From positions 7,417,501 to 7,481,500 of the forward strand of contig CATNEN010000029.1 of the NCBI GenBank assembly GCA_950097015.1: a DNA stretch of 64,000 nt. The letters run 5' to 3'. The stretch comes from Macrostomum hystrix. Its lineage: Eukaryota > Platyhelminthes > Macrostomidae. This document shows, one piece after another, positions 1-15,512 of this stretch. The stretch's first letter is position 1, and each line of letters begins with the position of its first letter. Position numbers and translations under genes: made by a program. The notes beneath the pieces are model-generated. The model had not been told where the DNA came from. It was given only the letters and a program-made list of their open reading frames with translations, and made no database searches.

Positions 1-72
1 CTGCGAAAAATGTTTTCTTTTCTGTGTGGGTGGGTAAAAGCATAGAAATATCGACCCAAACTTTGCGCGCAG

Positions 73-2009
73 GCCAGCCCTCGGAGATTGTCCGCTCAAC
101 AGGACCGCTCGCGCTGACAGACATTCTGCAAACTTTCTACGCCACCACAGCCGACTTGGGCGGAGCAGCTGCGCCTGTCATTCTACCGTCGGAGGCATTC
201 TCGCCGTTCATTGACAATCTGGCGCGGTTTCGCAACCACTGCGGTGAGGGTTCGTTAGATTCAGTGCATTTACAGACTGCTCATTTACAGACAGTTAATC
301 GTTTACAGACTGTTCATATACAGACAGTTCATTTACAGACTGTTCATTAACTGGCAGTTCATTTACAGACAGTTCATTAGCTGGCAGTTCATTTACAGAC
401 AGTTCATTAGCTGGCAGTTCATTTACAGACAGTTCATTAACTGGCAGTTCATTTACAGACAGTTCAATAACTGGCAGTTCATTTACAGACAGTTCATTAG
501 TTCGAGTAAGAGCTAACGGTTAGCAGGAGGCCATTAAACGAACTAGTAAAAGGATTGACAAAAAAGTACATCTAAGCCCTATGATTGCTTTTTTCCCACT
601 AATTGATATTTCATTCCCTGACATGTCCCGGGACAGTGCGGTATTGCAATTGAAAAGGCGAGCGGTGCAATAATTCTCCATCCGGGAAGCTGAGTTAGAT
701 GGACCTGGGAAGGCGTGAGTTACACGAGTGATAGAAGGGATGGCTTTGGGAGGAATGAAACAGTTGTATCCAGGATGACAATGTGGCCTAATAGAGACAG
801 GCAGATAGGGAACCAGGATTCTGATGCTGAATAGAGCTTATATTTGAAATACAAAACAAGGGACGAATTCGGAAAGAATAGATTAGAAAGAAAAAGAAAG
901 CATCTATTGGGTAGGAGACAGGGATGGATATAGAATAGACTGGGATGGATATGGAATAGACTGGGATGGATAGGGGGATAGACTGGGATGGATAGGGGGA
1001 TAGACTGGGATGGATAGGGGAATAGACTGGGATGGATAGGGGGATAGACTGGGATGGATATGGAATATACTGGGATGGATATAGAATAGACTGGGATGGA
1101 TATGGAATAGACTGGGATGGATATAGAATAGACTGGGATGGATATGGAATATACTGGGTTGGATAGGGGGATAGACTGGGATGGATATGGGAATAGGGGA
1201 ATAGACTGGGATGGATGGGGGAATAGACTGGGATGGATAGGGGAATAGAATGGGATGGATAGGAGAATAGACTGGGATGGATGGGGGAATAGACTGGGAT
1301 GGATAGGGGAATAGAATGGGATGGATAGGAGAATAGACTGGGATGGATGGGGGAATAGACTGGGATGGATGGGGGAATAGACTGGGATGGATGGGGGAAT
1401 AGACTGGGATGGATAGGGGAATAGACTGGGATGGACATGGAATAGACTGGGATGGATAGGGGAATAGATTGGGATGGAAAGGGGGATAGACTGGGATGGA
1501 TAGGGGAATAGACTGGGATGGATAGGGGAACTGGAGACTTTGGACTGGTATAGTGGAATAGATAGCGAAGCGAAGATTGGGATTGGAGAAAAGACTTTGA
1601 AAGAATAGGGTTATTGGTTGGTGAGGGGATAAGGAAATAAGGATGCGATCGGCAGGAGCCCCAGAACTGGCAGGCCCGAAGCACAGAAGAGTTCATTTCA
1701 CCCCTCCACGACCAGCCAGATCGTTACAGCAGCCTGCTGCCCAACCTCGGCCCGGTCGGCCTCAAGGAGCTCGCACTGAAGCTCAACGCCTGCGAATCAC
1801 TTCGAGTCGGCGACTTCGCCGACGACCCGAGCCTCCGGCCGCGAGTGCTGATGCCCGGCACCTACGGAGTGCACCGCTTCCTGCACCTGGGCTACCGGGC
1901 CGACCGGCGAGGCAGCCTAGTGCGGATCCAATCAGCCCGCGACATTGGCAGGGTACTCAGGTACCTCAGCGATGCCAACCTTATCGCTCAACTGGCTAGC
2001 GGCTTTTGA
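73..2009 (+). CDS. 3' part of an unrecognised protein-coding gene (two exons seen, 5' end outside or unresolved)
   Basis: I see two GC-rich coding blocks. Exon A runs about 73-243, after a possible acceptor AG at 71-72 and before the donor GTGAGG at 244; its peptide includes LALTDILQTFYATTADLGG. Exon B is open to a TGA at 2007-2009 and includes RYSSLLPNLGPVGLKELALK and GTYGVHRFLHLGYRADRRG. An acceptor at 1640-1641 keeps the frame (phase 1), although it lacks a pyrimidine tract. A donor-like CAG|GTACCT inside exon B allows another ending: splicing over the 2010-2870 repeats to a short last exon near 2870-2925. The intron holds two minisatellites. I do not recognise the family. The reading frame is well supported, but the ends and any function are not. 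Confidence 0.5.
264..500. repeat. Minisatellite, ~30-bp unit (two related 15-bp halves)
   Basis: Repeats of AGTTCATTAGCTGGCAGTTC plus ATTTACAGAC, about eight copies, starting some 20 nt inside the intron after the donor at 244. Confidence 0.9.
921..1530. repeat. Minisatellite, ~22-bp purine-rich unit
   Basis: About 27 copies of a unit built on GACTGGGATGGATAGGGGAA, with variants (ATATGGAATA, GGGGGATA). It lies in the same intron as the 264-500 array but is unrelated in sequence. The minus-strand open frame through it is a repeat product. Confidence 0.9.
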
Positions 2010-2311
2010 CATTGTGACCCACCTGACATTGTGACCCACCTGACATTGTGACCCACCTGACATTGTGACCCACCTGACATTGTGACCCACCTGACATTGT
2101 GACCCACCTGACATTGTGACCCACCTGACATTGTGACCCACCTGACATTGTGACCCACCTGACATTGTGACCCACCTGACATTGTGACCCACCTGACATT
2201 GTGACCCACCTGACATTGTGACCCACCTGACATTGTGACCCACCTGACATTGTGACCCACCTGACATTGTGACCCACCTATTATTGTGACCCACCTGATA
2301 TTGTGACCCAC
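2007..2311. repeat. Minisatellite, 17-bp unit
   Basis: About 18 almost identical copies of TGACATTGTGACCCACC. The first unit overlaps the TGA stop of the upstream gene, so the array is either 3' UTR or, if the CAG|GTACCT donor is used, the last intron. Confidence 0.93.
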
Positions 2312-2830
2312 TGGATTAACTATGACCCACTGGATTAACTGTGACCACTAGATTAACTGTGACCACTAGATTAACTGTGATGCACTAGATTAACTGTGAC
2401 CCACTAGATTAACTGTGACCACTAGATTAACTGTGACCACTAGATTAACTGTGACCCACTATATTAACTGTGACCCACTAGATTACCTGTGACCACTAGA
2501 TTAACTGTGACCACTAGATTAACTGTGACCCACTATATTAACTGGGACCCACTAGATTAACTGTGACCACTATATTAACTGTGACGCACTAGATTAACTG
2601 TGACCCACTAGATTAACTGTGACCCACTAGATTAACTGTGACCACTAGATTAACTGTGACCACTAGATTAACTGTGACCCACTAGATTAACTGTGACGCA
2701 CTAGATTAACTGTGACCCACTAGATTAACTGTGACCACTAGATTAACTGTGACCACTAGATTAACTGGGACCCACTAGATTTACTGTGACCCACTTGATG
2801 AACTGTGACCCACCTGACACAAAACAACAC
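2311..2830. repeat. Minisatellite, 18/19-bp unit continuing from the 17-bp array
   Basis: About 27 copies of TAGATTAACTGTGACCAC with or without one extra C. It shares GTGACCCAC with the preceding array, so the two probably diverged from one ancestor. Confidence 0.9.
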
Positions 2831-2958
2831 GCTTGATGAACTGTGACCCATCTGCTGCACTATGACTCACATGAGACTGTTACGCAAGAAGGCTGCGTAC
2901 CTTCAAGCACAGTTTGTATTAGTTTAATTTAAATTGTGTTTAATGCAAGTTTCTAGGA

Positions 2959-2982
2959 AATAAAAGCGTTTTTTTAAATAAA
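2959..2982 (+). terminator. Tandem poly(A) signals of the upstream gene
   Basis: AATAAA occurs at 2959-2964 and 2977-2982, followed by a T/GT-rich stretch. The position, 150 nt past the repeats, suits the 3' end of the gene on the + strand. Confidence 0.6.
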
Positions 2983-3310
2983 TATCTGTGTGCTTTACCT
3001 GCGTATAATCCACTACCTTGTCATGGGCAATGCTCAATGCTCACTCATATTATTCCGTTTCTATTGCTATATACGGCAGCATATTTAGCAGAATGAGGTC
3101 GTTTTATTGTAACATATATTCTTGGCATCACATATACTCGTATAAAGTTACACTATTGGAGAATTGTAAGCTGACATTAGGACAATAGGAAAATCATCCA
3201 TTGTCTAAAAAATGGGCTAAATGACAAAAGCCTTGTAGAAGTACTTTTCTGAATCATCAAAAAGGCAGTTGAAATTGATCTGAAAATTTATATTTGCCGG
3301 AAACTTACGA
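2983..3310. other. Intergenic spacer
   Basis: AT-rich unique DNA between the upstream gene's poly(A) signals and the large minisatellite. I see no gene or repeat. Confidence 0.5.
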
Positions 3311-6300
3311 ATGAAATTGGGATAACGCTGCAGAAAATCGGGATTAATCTGGGTAAAATGAGGATAACATGGGGAGAATGGGTATAACATGGGGTAGAAT
3401 GGATATAGCAATGGGGAGAATGAGTATAACACTGGGGAGAATAGGAGAACATTAAAGAAAATGGGAGAATAGGGACAACACTAAAGAAAATGGGAGAATA
3501 GGAAAAACACTAAAGAAAATGGGAGAATAGGGACAACACTAAAGAAAATGGGAGAATAGGAAAAACACTAAAGAAAATGGGATAATACTTGGGAGAATGG
3601 GTATAACACTGGGGAGAGTGGGATAATACTGGGGAGAATGGGATAATACTGTGGAGAATGGGAATAACTCTGGGGAGAATGGGAAAACACTAGGGAGAAT
3701 GGGGATAACTCTGGGGAGAATGGGATCACACTGAAGAGAATGGGATAACACTGAGGAAAATGGAGATAACACTGGGGAGAATGGAGATAACTCTGGGGAG
3801 AATGGAGATAACTCTGGGGAGAATGGGGATAACTCTGGGGACAATGGGATAATACTTGGGAGAATGGGTATAACACTGGGGAGAATAGGTATAGCACTGG
3901 GGAGAATGGGATAATACTGGGAGAATGGGACAATACTGGGGAGAATGGGAATAACTCTGGGGAGAATGGGATCACACTGAAGAGAATGGGGATAACACTG
4001 GGGAAAATGGGATAACACTGAGGAGAATGGGGATAACACTGGGGAAAATGGGATAACTCTGGGGAGAATGGAGATAACTCTGGGGAGAATGGGGATAACT
4101 CTGGGGACAATGGGATAATACTTGGGAGAATGGGAATAACACTGGGGAGAATAGGTATAGCACTGGGGAGAATGGGATAATACTGGGAGAATGGGATAAT
4201 ACTGGGGAGAATGGGAATAACTCTGGGGAGAATGGGATCACACTGAAGAGAATGGGATAACAATGGGAAGAATGGGGATAACACTGAGCAGAATGGGATA
4301 ACACTGGGGAGAATGGAGATAACTCTGGGGAGAATGGAGATAACTCTGGGGAGAATGGGATAATACTGGGCGGAATGGGATAACACTGGGGAAAATGGGA
4401 TAACACTGGGGAGAATGGAATAATACTGGGCAGAATGGAATAATACTGGGCAGAATGGGATAACACTGGGGAAAATGGGATAACACTGGGGAGAATGGAG
4501 ATAACTCTGGGGAGAATGGGATAACACTGGGGAGAATGGAGATAACTCTGGGTAGAATGGGGATAACACTGGGGACAGTGGGATAATACTGGAAGAATGG
4601 GTATAACACTGGGGAGAATGGGGATAACACTGGGGAGAATGGGATAATACTGGGGAGAATGGGATAATCCTGTGGAGAATGGGGATAATACTGGGGAGAA
4701 TGAGTATAACACTGGGGAGAATGGGGATAACACTGGGGAGAATGGGATAATCCTGTGGAGAATGGGGATAATACTGGGGAGAATGGGGATAATACTGGGG
4801 AGAATGGGGATAATACTGGGGAGAATGGGGATAATACTGGGGAGAATGGGGATAATACTGGGGAGAATGGGGATAATACTGGGGAGAATGAGGATAATAC
4901 TGGGGAGAATGGGGATAATACTGGGGAGAATGGGATAATACTGGGGAGAATGGGTATAACACTGGGGAGAATGGGATAATACTGGGGAGAATGGGATAAT
5001 ACTGGGGAGAATGGGATAATCCTGTGGAGAATGGGGATAACACTGGGGAAAATGGGATAACACTGGGGAAAATGGAGATAACTCTGGGGAGAATGGAGAT
5101 AACTCTGGGGAGAATGGGGATAACTCTGGGGACAATGGGATAATACTTGGGAGAATGGGTATAACACTGGGGAGAATAGGTATAGCACTGGGGAGAATGG
5201 GATAATACTGGGAGAATGGGATAATACTGGGGAGAATGGGAATAACTCTGGGGAGAATGGGATCACACTGAAGAGAATGGGATAACAATGGGAAGAATGG
5301 GGATAACACTGTGCAGAATGGGATATCACTGGGGAGAATAGGTATAGCACTGAGGAGAATGGGATAATACTGGGAGAATGGGATAATACTCGGGAGAATG
5401 GGAATAACTCTGGGGAGAATGGGATCACACTGAAGAGAATGGGATAACAATGGGAAGAATGGGGATAACACTGGGCAGAATGGGATAACACTGGGGAGAA
5501 TGGAGATAACTCTGGGGAGAATGGGGATAACTCTGGGGACAATGGGATAATACTTGGGAGAATGGGTATAACACTGGGGAGAATAGGTATAGCACTGGGG
5601 AGAATGGGGATAATTCTTGGGAGAATGTGATAATACTGGGGAGAATGGAGATAACTCTGGGGAGAATGGGATAATACTGGGCGGAATGGGATAACACTGG
5701 GGAAAATGGGATAACACTGAGGAGAATGGGGATAACACTGGGGAAAATGGGATAACTCTGGGGAGAATGGAGATAACTCTGGGGAGAATGGGGATAACTC
5801 TGGGGACAATGGGATAATACTTGGGAGAATGGGTATAACACTGGGGAGAATAGGTATAGCACTGGGGAGAATGGGATAATACTGGGAGAATGGGATAATA
5901 CTGGGGAGAATGGGAATAACTCTGGGGAGAATGGAGATAACTCTGGGGAGAATGGGATAATACTGGGGAGAATGGGATAATCCTGTGGAGAATGGGGATA
6001 ATACTGGGGAGAATGGGGATAATACTGGGGAGAATGGGGATAATACTGGGGAGAATGGGGATAATTCTTGGGAGAATGTGATAATTCTGGGCAGAATGAG
6101 ATAACACTGGGGAAAATGGGATAATACTGGGGAGAATGGGTATAACACTGGGGAGAATGGGATAATACTGGGGAGAATGGGATAATACTGGGGAGAATGG
6201 GATAATCCTGTGGAGAATGGGGATAATACTGGGGAGAATGGGGATAATACTGGGGAGAATGGGGATAATTCTTGGGAGAATGTGATAATACTGGGCAGAA

Positions 6301-9300
6301 TGGGTATAACACTGGGGAGAATGGGATAATACTGGGGAGAATGGGATAATACTGGGGAGAATGGGATAATCCTGTGGAGAATGGGGATAACACTGGGGAA
6401 AATGGGATAATACTGGGGAGAATGGGTATAGCACTGGGGAGAATGGGATAATACTGGGAGAATGGGATAATACTGGGGAGAATGGGAATAACTCTGGGGA
6501 GAATGGGATCACACTGAAGAGAATGGGATAACAATGGGAAGAATGGGGATAACACTGGGCAGAATGGGATAATACTGGGGAGAATGGGATAATCCTGTGG
6601 AGAATGGGGATAATACTGGGGAGAATGGGTATAACACTGGGGAGAATGGGGATAACACTGGGGAGAATGGAGATAACTCTGGGGAGAATGGAGATAACTC
6701 TGGGGAGAATGGGATAACACTGGGGAGAATGGAGATAACTCTGGGTAGAATGGGGATAACACTGGGGACAGTGGGATAATACTGGAAGAATGGGTATAAC
6801 ACTGGGGAGAATGGGGATAACACTGGGGAGAATGGGATAATACTGGGGAGAATGGGATAATCCTGTGGAGAATGGGGATAATACTGGGGAGAATGGGTAT
6901 AACACTGGGGAGAATGGGGATAACACTGGGGAGAATGGGATAATACTGGGGAGAATGGGATAATCCTGTGGAGAATGGGGATAATACTGGGGAGAATGGG
7001 GATAATACTGGGGAGAATGGGGATAATTCTTGGGAGAATGTGATAATACTGGGCAGAATGGGTATAACACTGGGGAGAATGGGATAATACTGGGGAGAAT
7101 GGGATAATACTGGGGAGAATGGGATAATCCTGTGGAGAATGGGGATAACACTGGGGAAAATGGGATAATACTGGGGAGAATGGGTATAACACTGGGGAGA
7201 GTGGGATAATACTGGGCAGAATGGGTATAACATTGGGGAGAATGGGTATAATACTGGGGAGAGTGGTATAATACTGGGGAGAATGGGATCACACTGAAGA
7301 GAATGGGATAACACTGGGGAAGAATGGGATAATACTGGGGAGAATGGGATAATCCTGTGGAGAATGGGGATAATACTGGGGAGAATGGGGATAATACTGA
7401 GGAGAATGGGGAAAATACTGGGGAGAATGGGGATAATTCTTGGGAGAATGTGATAATACTGGGCAGAATGGGATAACACTGGGGAAAATGGGATAATACT
7501 GGGGAGAATGGGTATAACACTGGGGAGAATGGGATAATACTGGGGAGAATGGGATAATACTGGGGAGAATGGGATAATCCTGTGGAGAATGGGGATAATA
7601 CTGGGGAGAATGGGGATAATACTGGGGAGAATGGGGATAATTCTTGGGAGAATGTGATAATACTGGGCAGAATGGGTATAACACTGGGGAGAATGGGATA
7701 ATACTGGGGAGAATGGGATAATACTGGGGAGAATGGGATAATCCTGTGGAGAATGGGGATAACACTGGGGAAAATGGGATAACACTGGGGAGAATGGAGA
7801 TAACTCTGGGGAGAATGGGGATAACTCTGGGGACAATGGGATAATACTTGGGAGAATGGGTATAACACTGGGGAGAATAGGTATAGCACTGGGGAGAATG
7901 GGATAATACTGGGAGAATGGGATAATACTCGGGAGAATGGGAATAACTCTGGGGAGAATGGGATCACACTGAAGAGAATGGGATAACAATGGGAAGAATG
8001 GGGATAACACTGGGCAGAATGGGATAACACTGGGGAGAATGGAGATAACTCTGGGGAGAATGGAGATAACTCTGGGGAGAATGGGATAATACTGGGCGGA
8101 ATGGGATAACACTGGGGAAAATGGGATAACACTGGGGAGAATGGAATAATACTGGGCAGAATGGAATAATACTGGGCAGAATGGGATAACACTGGGGAAA
8201 ATGGGATAACACTGGGGAGAATGGAGATAACTCTGGGGAGAATGGGATAACACTGGGGAGAATGGAGATAACTCTGGGTAGAATGGGGATAACACTGGGG
8301 ACAGTGGGATAATACTGGAAGAATGGGTATAACACTGGGGAGAATGGGGATAACACTGGGGAGAATGGGATAATACTGGGGAGAATGGGATAATCCTGTG
8401 GAGAATGGGGATAATACTGGGAAGAATGGGGATAATACTGGGGAGAATGGGTATAACACTGGGGAGAATGGGGATAACACTGGGGAGAATGGGATAATAC
8501 TGGGGAGAATGGGATAATCCTGTGGAGAATGGGGATAATTCTGGGGAGAATGGGGATAATACTGGCGAGAATGGGGATAATTCTTGGGAGAATGTGATAA
8601 TACTGGGCAGAATGAGATAACACTGGGGAAAATGGGATAATACTGGGGAGAATGGGTATAACACTGGGGAGAATGGGATAATACTGGGGAGAATGGGATA
8701 ATACTGGGGAGAATGGGATAATCCTGTGGAGAATGGGGATAATACTGGGGAGAATGGGGATAATACTGGGGAGAATGGGGATAATTCTTGGGAGAATGTG
8801 ATAATACTAGGCAGAATGGGTATAACACTGGGGAGAATGGGATAATACTGGGGAGAATGGGATAATCCTGTGGAGAATGGGGATAACACTGGGGAAAATG
8901 GGATAATACTGGGGAGAATGGGTATAACACTGGGGAGAGTGGGATAATACTGGGCAGAATGGGTATAACATTGGGGAGAATGGGTATAACACTGGGGAGA
9001 GTGGGATAATACTGGGCAGAATGGGTATAACATTGGGGAGAATGGGTATAACACTGGGGAGAGTGGGATAATACTGGGCAGAATGGGTATAACATTGGGG
9101 AGAATGGGTATAACACTGGGGAGAGTGGTATAGTACTGGGGAGAATGGGATCACACTGAAGAGAATGGGATAACACTGGGGGAGAATGGGATAATACTGG
9201 GCAGAATAGGATGACACTGGGGAAAATGGGATAACACTGGGGAGAGTGGGATAATACTGGGCAGAATGGGTATAACATTGGGGAGAATGGGTATAACACT

Positions 9301-10560
9301 GGGGAGAGTGGGATAATACTGGGCAGAATGGGTATAACATTGGGGAGAATGGGTATAACACTGGGGAGAGTGGGATAATACTGGGCAGAATGGGTATAAC
9401 ACTGGGGAGAATGGGATCACACTGAAGAGAATGGGATAACACTGGGGGAGAATGGGATAATACTGGGCAGAATAGGATGACACTGGGGAAAATGGGATAA
9501 CACTGGGGAGAGTGGGGATAATACTGGGGAGAATGGGATAACACTGGGGAGAATGGGATAACACTGGGGAGAATGGGATCACACTGAAGAGAATGGGATA
9601 ACACTGGGGAGAATGGGATAATACTGGGCAGAATAGGATGACACTGGGGAAAATGGGATAACACTGGGGAGAGTGGGATAATACTGGGCAGAATGGGTAT
9701 AACATTGGGGAGAATGGGTATAACACTGGGGAGAGTGGGATAATACTGGGCAGAATGGGTATAACATTGGGGAGAATGGGTATAACACTGGGGAGAGTGG
9801 GATAATACTGGGCAGAATGGGTATAACACTGGGGAGAATGGGATCACACTGAAGAGAATGGGATAACACTGGGGGAGAATGTGATAATACTGGGCAGAAT
9901 GGGATAACACTGGGGAAAATGGGATAATACTGGGGAGAATGGGGATAATTCTTGGGAGAATGTGATAATACTGGGCAGAATGGGATAACACTGGGGAAAA
10001 TGGGATAATACTGGGGAGAATGGGTATAACACTGGGGAGAATGGGTATAACACTGGGGAGAGTGGTATAATACTGGGGAGAATGGGATCACACTGAAGAG
10101 AATGGGATAACACTGGGGGAGAATGGGATAATACTGGGCAGAATAGGATGACACTGGGGAAAATGGGATAACACTGGGGAGAGTGGGATAACGCTGGAGA
10201 GAATGGGGATAATACTGGGGAGAATGGGGATAATACTGGGGAGAATGGGGATAACACTGGGGAGAATGGGATAATACTGGGGAGAATGGGGATAATACTG
10301 GGGAGAATGGGGATAACACTGGGGAGAATGGGGATAATACTGAGGAGAATGGGGATAATACTGGGGAGAATGGGGATAATACTGGGGAGAATGGGGATAA
10401 TACTGGGGAGAATGGGGATAATACTGGGCAGAATAGGATGACACTGGCGAAAATGGGATAACACTGGGGAGAGTGGGATAACGCTGGAGAGAATGGGGAT
10501 AATACTGGGGAGAATGGGGATAATACTGGGGAGAATGGGATAACACTGGGGAGAATGGGG
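3310..10560. repeat. Giant minisatellite, ~20-bp unit, about 7.2 kb
   Basis: Roughly 350 copies of a 19-21-bp unit, typically GATAACACTGGGGAGAATGG, with recurring variants (GATAATACT, GATAACTCT, TATAACACT, GATCACACTGAAGAGAATGG). Blocks of variants recur in the same order, for example around 4227, 5431, 6508 and 7957, which indicates growth by copying multi-unit segments. The + strand is purine-rich, with GGGG and GGG runs about every 10 nt. The minus strand has no stops in the common unit, so it yields open frames up to 1775 codons rich in Ser, Pro, Tyr and His. I treat those as non-coding. Confidence 0.96.
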
Positions 10561-11316
10561 ACATGCGGTCTAGGCCAAAGAAATTGAACTCCGACATCAG
10601 ATGAAGGAGTGATTCGACAAACAACAAGAAGGACAAACAGCGAAGCAGCTGAGACTGTTGCTGCGTTGACTTAGCTAGAACAGAAAAAATATTTTTAATC
10701 TGCGTTTGCAATTGGGCTTCCCGATAGCAGAGTAAAAATTGTGGCCCTCAACTTCTGTTTGCTTTTGTTCCCATGCAGCCTGGAACCCGGCCGCGAAGGC
10801 ATTGTTGCTCGTCGGAGTGCTTCAAGATGGAGTTCTTCCTTCCTCCTTTACGCCTGTTAAACTATTTCTCCCCCGCTTAGCCCCATTATCCCTATGGTAT
10901 TGGCAGAGTAAAGAAGGAAGTCAGTGGAGCAAAGTTGGGTAGAGGGCTCCAGAACAGCCCTCGACAGCAGCTGCTTCTGCTGTTTTTAATAGTGCAGAGA
11001 TGTTTGTGATTTGGAAGCATCTCAATCGAAGTACTTCACTTATCTGGCCCAAATTCGCTGCAAGGTTTGAGGAAAATCAAAAGCGAGAATATATTTATGA
11101 CTGACACATGACATGTTGAGCTGAGTGGCTTTTACCAATAGATACAGGAACTAGCAAGGATGACACAGCATTCAAAATTTAGAGAACACACGACAGACTA
11201 CAAAATGGTAAAGTACACGATAGTAAAAATGAAATGAAAAAAAGCACAAAAGACTTACACTGAGAAGGCAGAACACAAATACCAAAAATCATGCATTTCT
11301 GCTCTTAGTGAGAAAT
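10561..11316. other. Spacer between two arrays
   Basis: Unique sequence with short open frames only. No splice-bounded coding block, RNA gene or known element was seen. Confidence 0.5.
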
Positions 11317-12966
11317 CCCTACCTGTTATCAATATGCAATCCCTACTTGCTATCAATCTGCAATCCCTACCTGTTATCAATATGCAATCCCTACTTGTTA
11401 TCAATCTGCAATCCCTACCTGTTATCAATCTGCAATCCCTACCTGTTATCAATATGCAATCCCTACTTGTTATCAATCTGCAATCCCTACTTGTTATCAA
11501 TCTGCAATCCCTACTTGTTATCAATCTGCAATCCCTACCTGTTATCAATCTGCAATCCCTACCTGTTATCAATATGCAATCCCTACATGTTATCAATCTG
11601 CAATCCCTACTTGTTATCAATCTGCAATCCCTACCTGTTATCAATATGCAATCCCTACATGTTATCAATCTGCAATCCCTACCTGTTATCAATCTGCAAT
11701 CCCTACTTGTTATCAATCTGCAATCCCTACCTGTTATCAATCTGCAATCCCTACTTGTTATCAATCTGCAATCCCTACCTGTTATCAATCTGCAATCCCT
11801 ACCTGTTATCAATATGCAATCCCTACATGTTATCAATCTGCAATCCCTACTTGTTATCAATCTGCAATCCCTACATGTTATCAATCTGCAATCCCTACTT
11901 GTTATCAATCTGCAATCCCTACATGTTATCAATCTGCAACCCCTACATGTTATCAATCTGCAATCCCTACTTGTTATCAATCTGCAATCCCTACTTGTTA
12001 TCAATCTGCAATCCCTACCTGTTATCAATATGCAATCCCTACCTGTTATCAATATGCAATCCCTACTTGTTATCAATCTGCAATCCCTACCTGTTATCAA
12101 TCTGCAATCCCTACTTGTTATCAATCTGCAATCCCTACCTGTTATCAATCTGCAATCCCTACATGTTATCAATCTGCAATCCATACATGTTATCAATCTG
12201 CAATCCCTACATGTTATCAATCTGCAATCCTACCTGTTATCAAACTGCAATCCATACTTGTTATCAATATGCAATCCCTACCTGTTATCAATCTGCAACC
12301 CCTACATGTTATCAATCTGCAACCCCTACATGTTATCAATCTGCAATCCCTAGCTGTTATCAATCTGCAATCCCTACATGTTATCAATCTGCAATCCCTA
12401 CATGTTATCAATATGCAATCCATACATGTTATCAATCTGCAATCCCTACATGTTATCAATCTGCAATCCTACCTGTTATCAATCTGCAATCCCTACTTGT
12501 TATCAATATGCAATCCCTACCTGTTATCAATCTGCAACCCCTACATGTTATCAATCTGCAATCCCTACTTGTTATCAATCTGCAATCCCTACCTGTTATC
12601 AATCTGCAATCCCTACATGTTATCAACCTGCAATCCCTACATGTTATCAATATGCAATCCATACATGTTATCAATCTGCAATCCCTACATGTTATCAATC
12701 TGCAATCCTACCTGTTATCAAACTGCAATCTATACTTGTTATCAATATGCAATCCCTACCTGTTATCAATATGCAATCCCTACCTGTTATTAATCTGCAA
12801 TCCCTACCTGTTATCAAACTGCAATTCATACTTGTTATCAATATGCAACCCCTACATGTTATCAATCTGAAATCCCTACATGTTATCAATCTGCAATCCC
12901 TACATGTTATCAATCTGCAATCCTACCTGTTATCAAACTGCAATCCATACTTGTTATCAATCTGCA
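11317..12966. repeat. Minisatellite, 24-bp unit
   Basis: About 68 copies of a unit containing CAATCCCTACCTGTTATC followed by AATCTG or AATATG. A few 23-bp units (CAATCCTACC) shift the phase near 12225, 12470, 12710 and 12925. Since 24 is a multiple of 3 and the unit lacks stops, long frames open on both strands (NPYLLSIC on +, RDCRLITC on -). Nothing suggests they are translated. Confidence 0.95.
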
Positions 12967-13502
12967 GTGTTTGTACAAAATTTGTTTTATAATAGGTCCA
13001 GCTTGATTTATATGAGTTCCAGTGTGTTTTAGAAGAGGTCCAGTTTTTTTAGAAAGTTCGAACTTTTTCAGAAGAGGTCTTGTTTTAAAATCTGTAAATG
13101 TTGGTTTCTAATATACGAGCTATGGAGTCATTTTTGCTGTTTCTACTGTTAGTAGTTAAAAAGTTCAGGTGACTCTGATATCGACGCAATAACAAGAAAG
13201 TTTTGACTTTTCAAAGTACAATTTTAAGCAAAGCGTGCATTGTAATTAAGTTTAAGCTAGAAGTGTACACACATTATAAGCACTAGTGTGTTTGTCTGTA
13301 CTTATCACTTATCATTTACGAAACAGCTTCTATAACATTAACATTCTCATGAAAATTAAAGCAAAACAGCCAAGTTTTATGGATTTTTATCTGAAATATG
13401 GGATGTAATGCTTTAGCTTGGTTAATAATTATGATAAAAATTTCCTAATAAGAATACATTCTAAATAATAGCGAATACGAAATACTAAAACACCTGTTTA
13501 CA
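12967..13502. other. AT-rich spacer downstream of SQOR
   Basis: No coding block seen. It begins with a short decayed set of TTTTAGAA / GGTCCAGTTT motifs (12990-13090), then plain AT-rich DNA. Confidence 0.5.
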
Positions 13503-13508
13503 TTTATT
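13503..13508 (-). terminator. Poly(A) signal of SQOR
   Basis: TTTATT on +, that is AATAAA on the minus strand, about 80 nt beyond the SQOR stop codon. Confidence 0.55.
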
Positions 13509-13586
13509 TTAAGAAACTGAATGTCAGGATTGAATTTTACTGATCCAATTCAAACAAAAAAAACATTGTGAAATGATTTTAACATT

Positions 13587-15512
<1,926 letters not shown>

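Noticed and set aside
3568-9299. Very long minus-strand open frames (up to 1775 codons) as a secreted Ser/Pro/Tyr-rich protein
   Set aside because: The frame exists only because the 20-bp unit has no stop on that strand; all frames are equally open and there is no start context, signal peptide or splice structure.
11317-12966. CRISPR array
   Set aside because: Units are contiguous without unique spacers, and the context is animal DNA.
11255-12992. Repeat proteins on both strands of the 24-bp array
   Set aside because: Unit length is a multiple of 3 with no stops, so both strands are open; 23-bp units break the frame several times.
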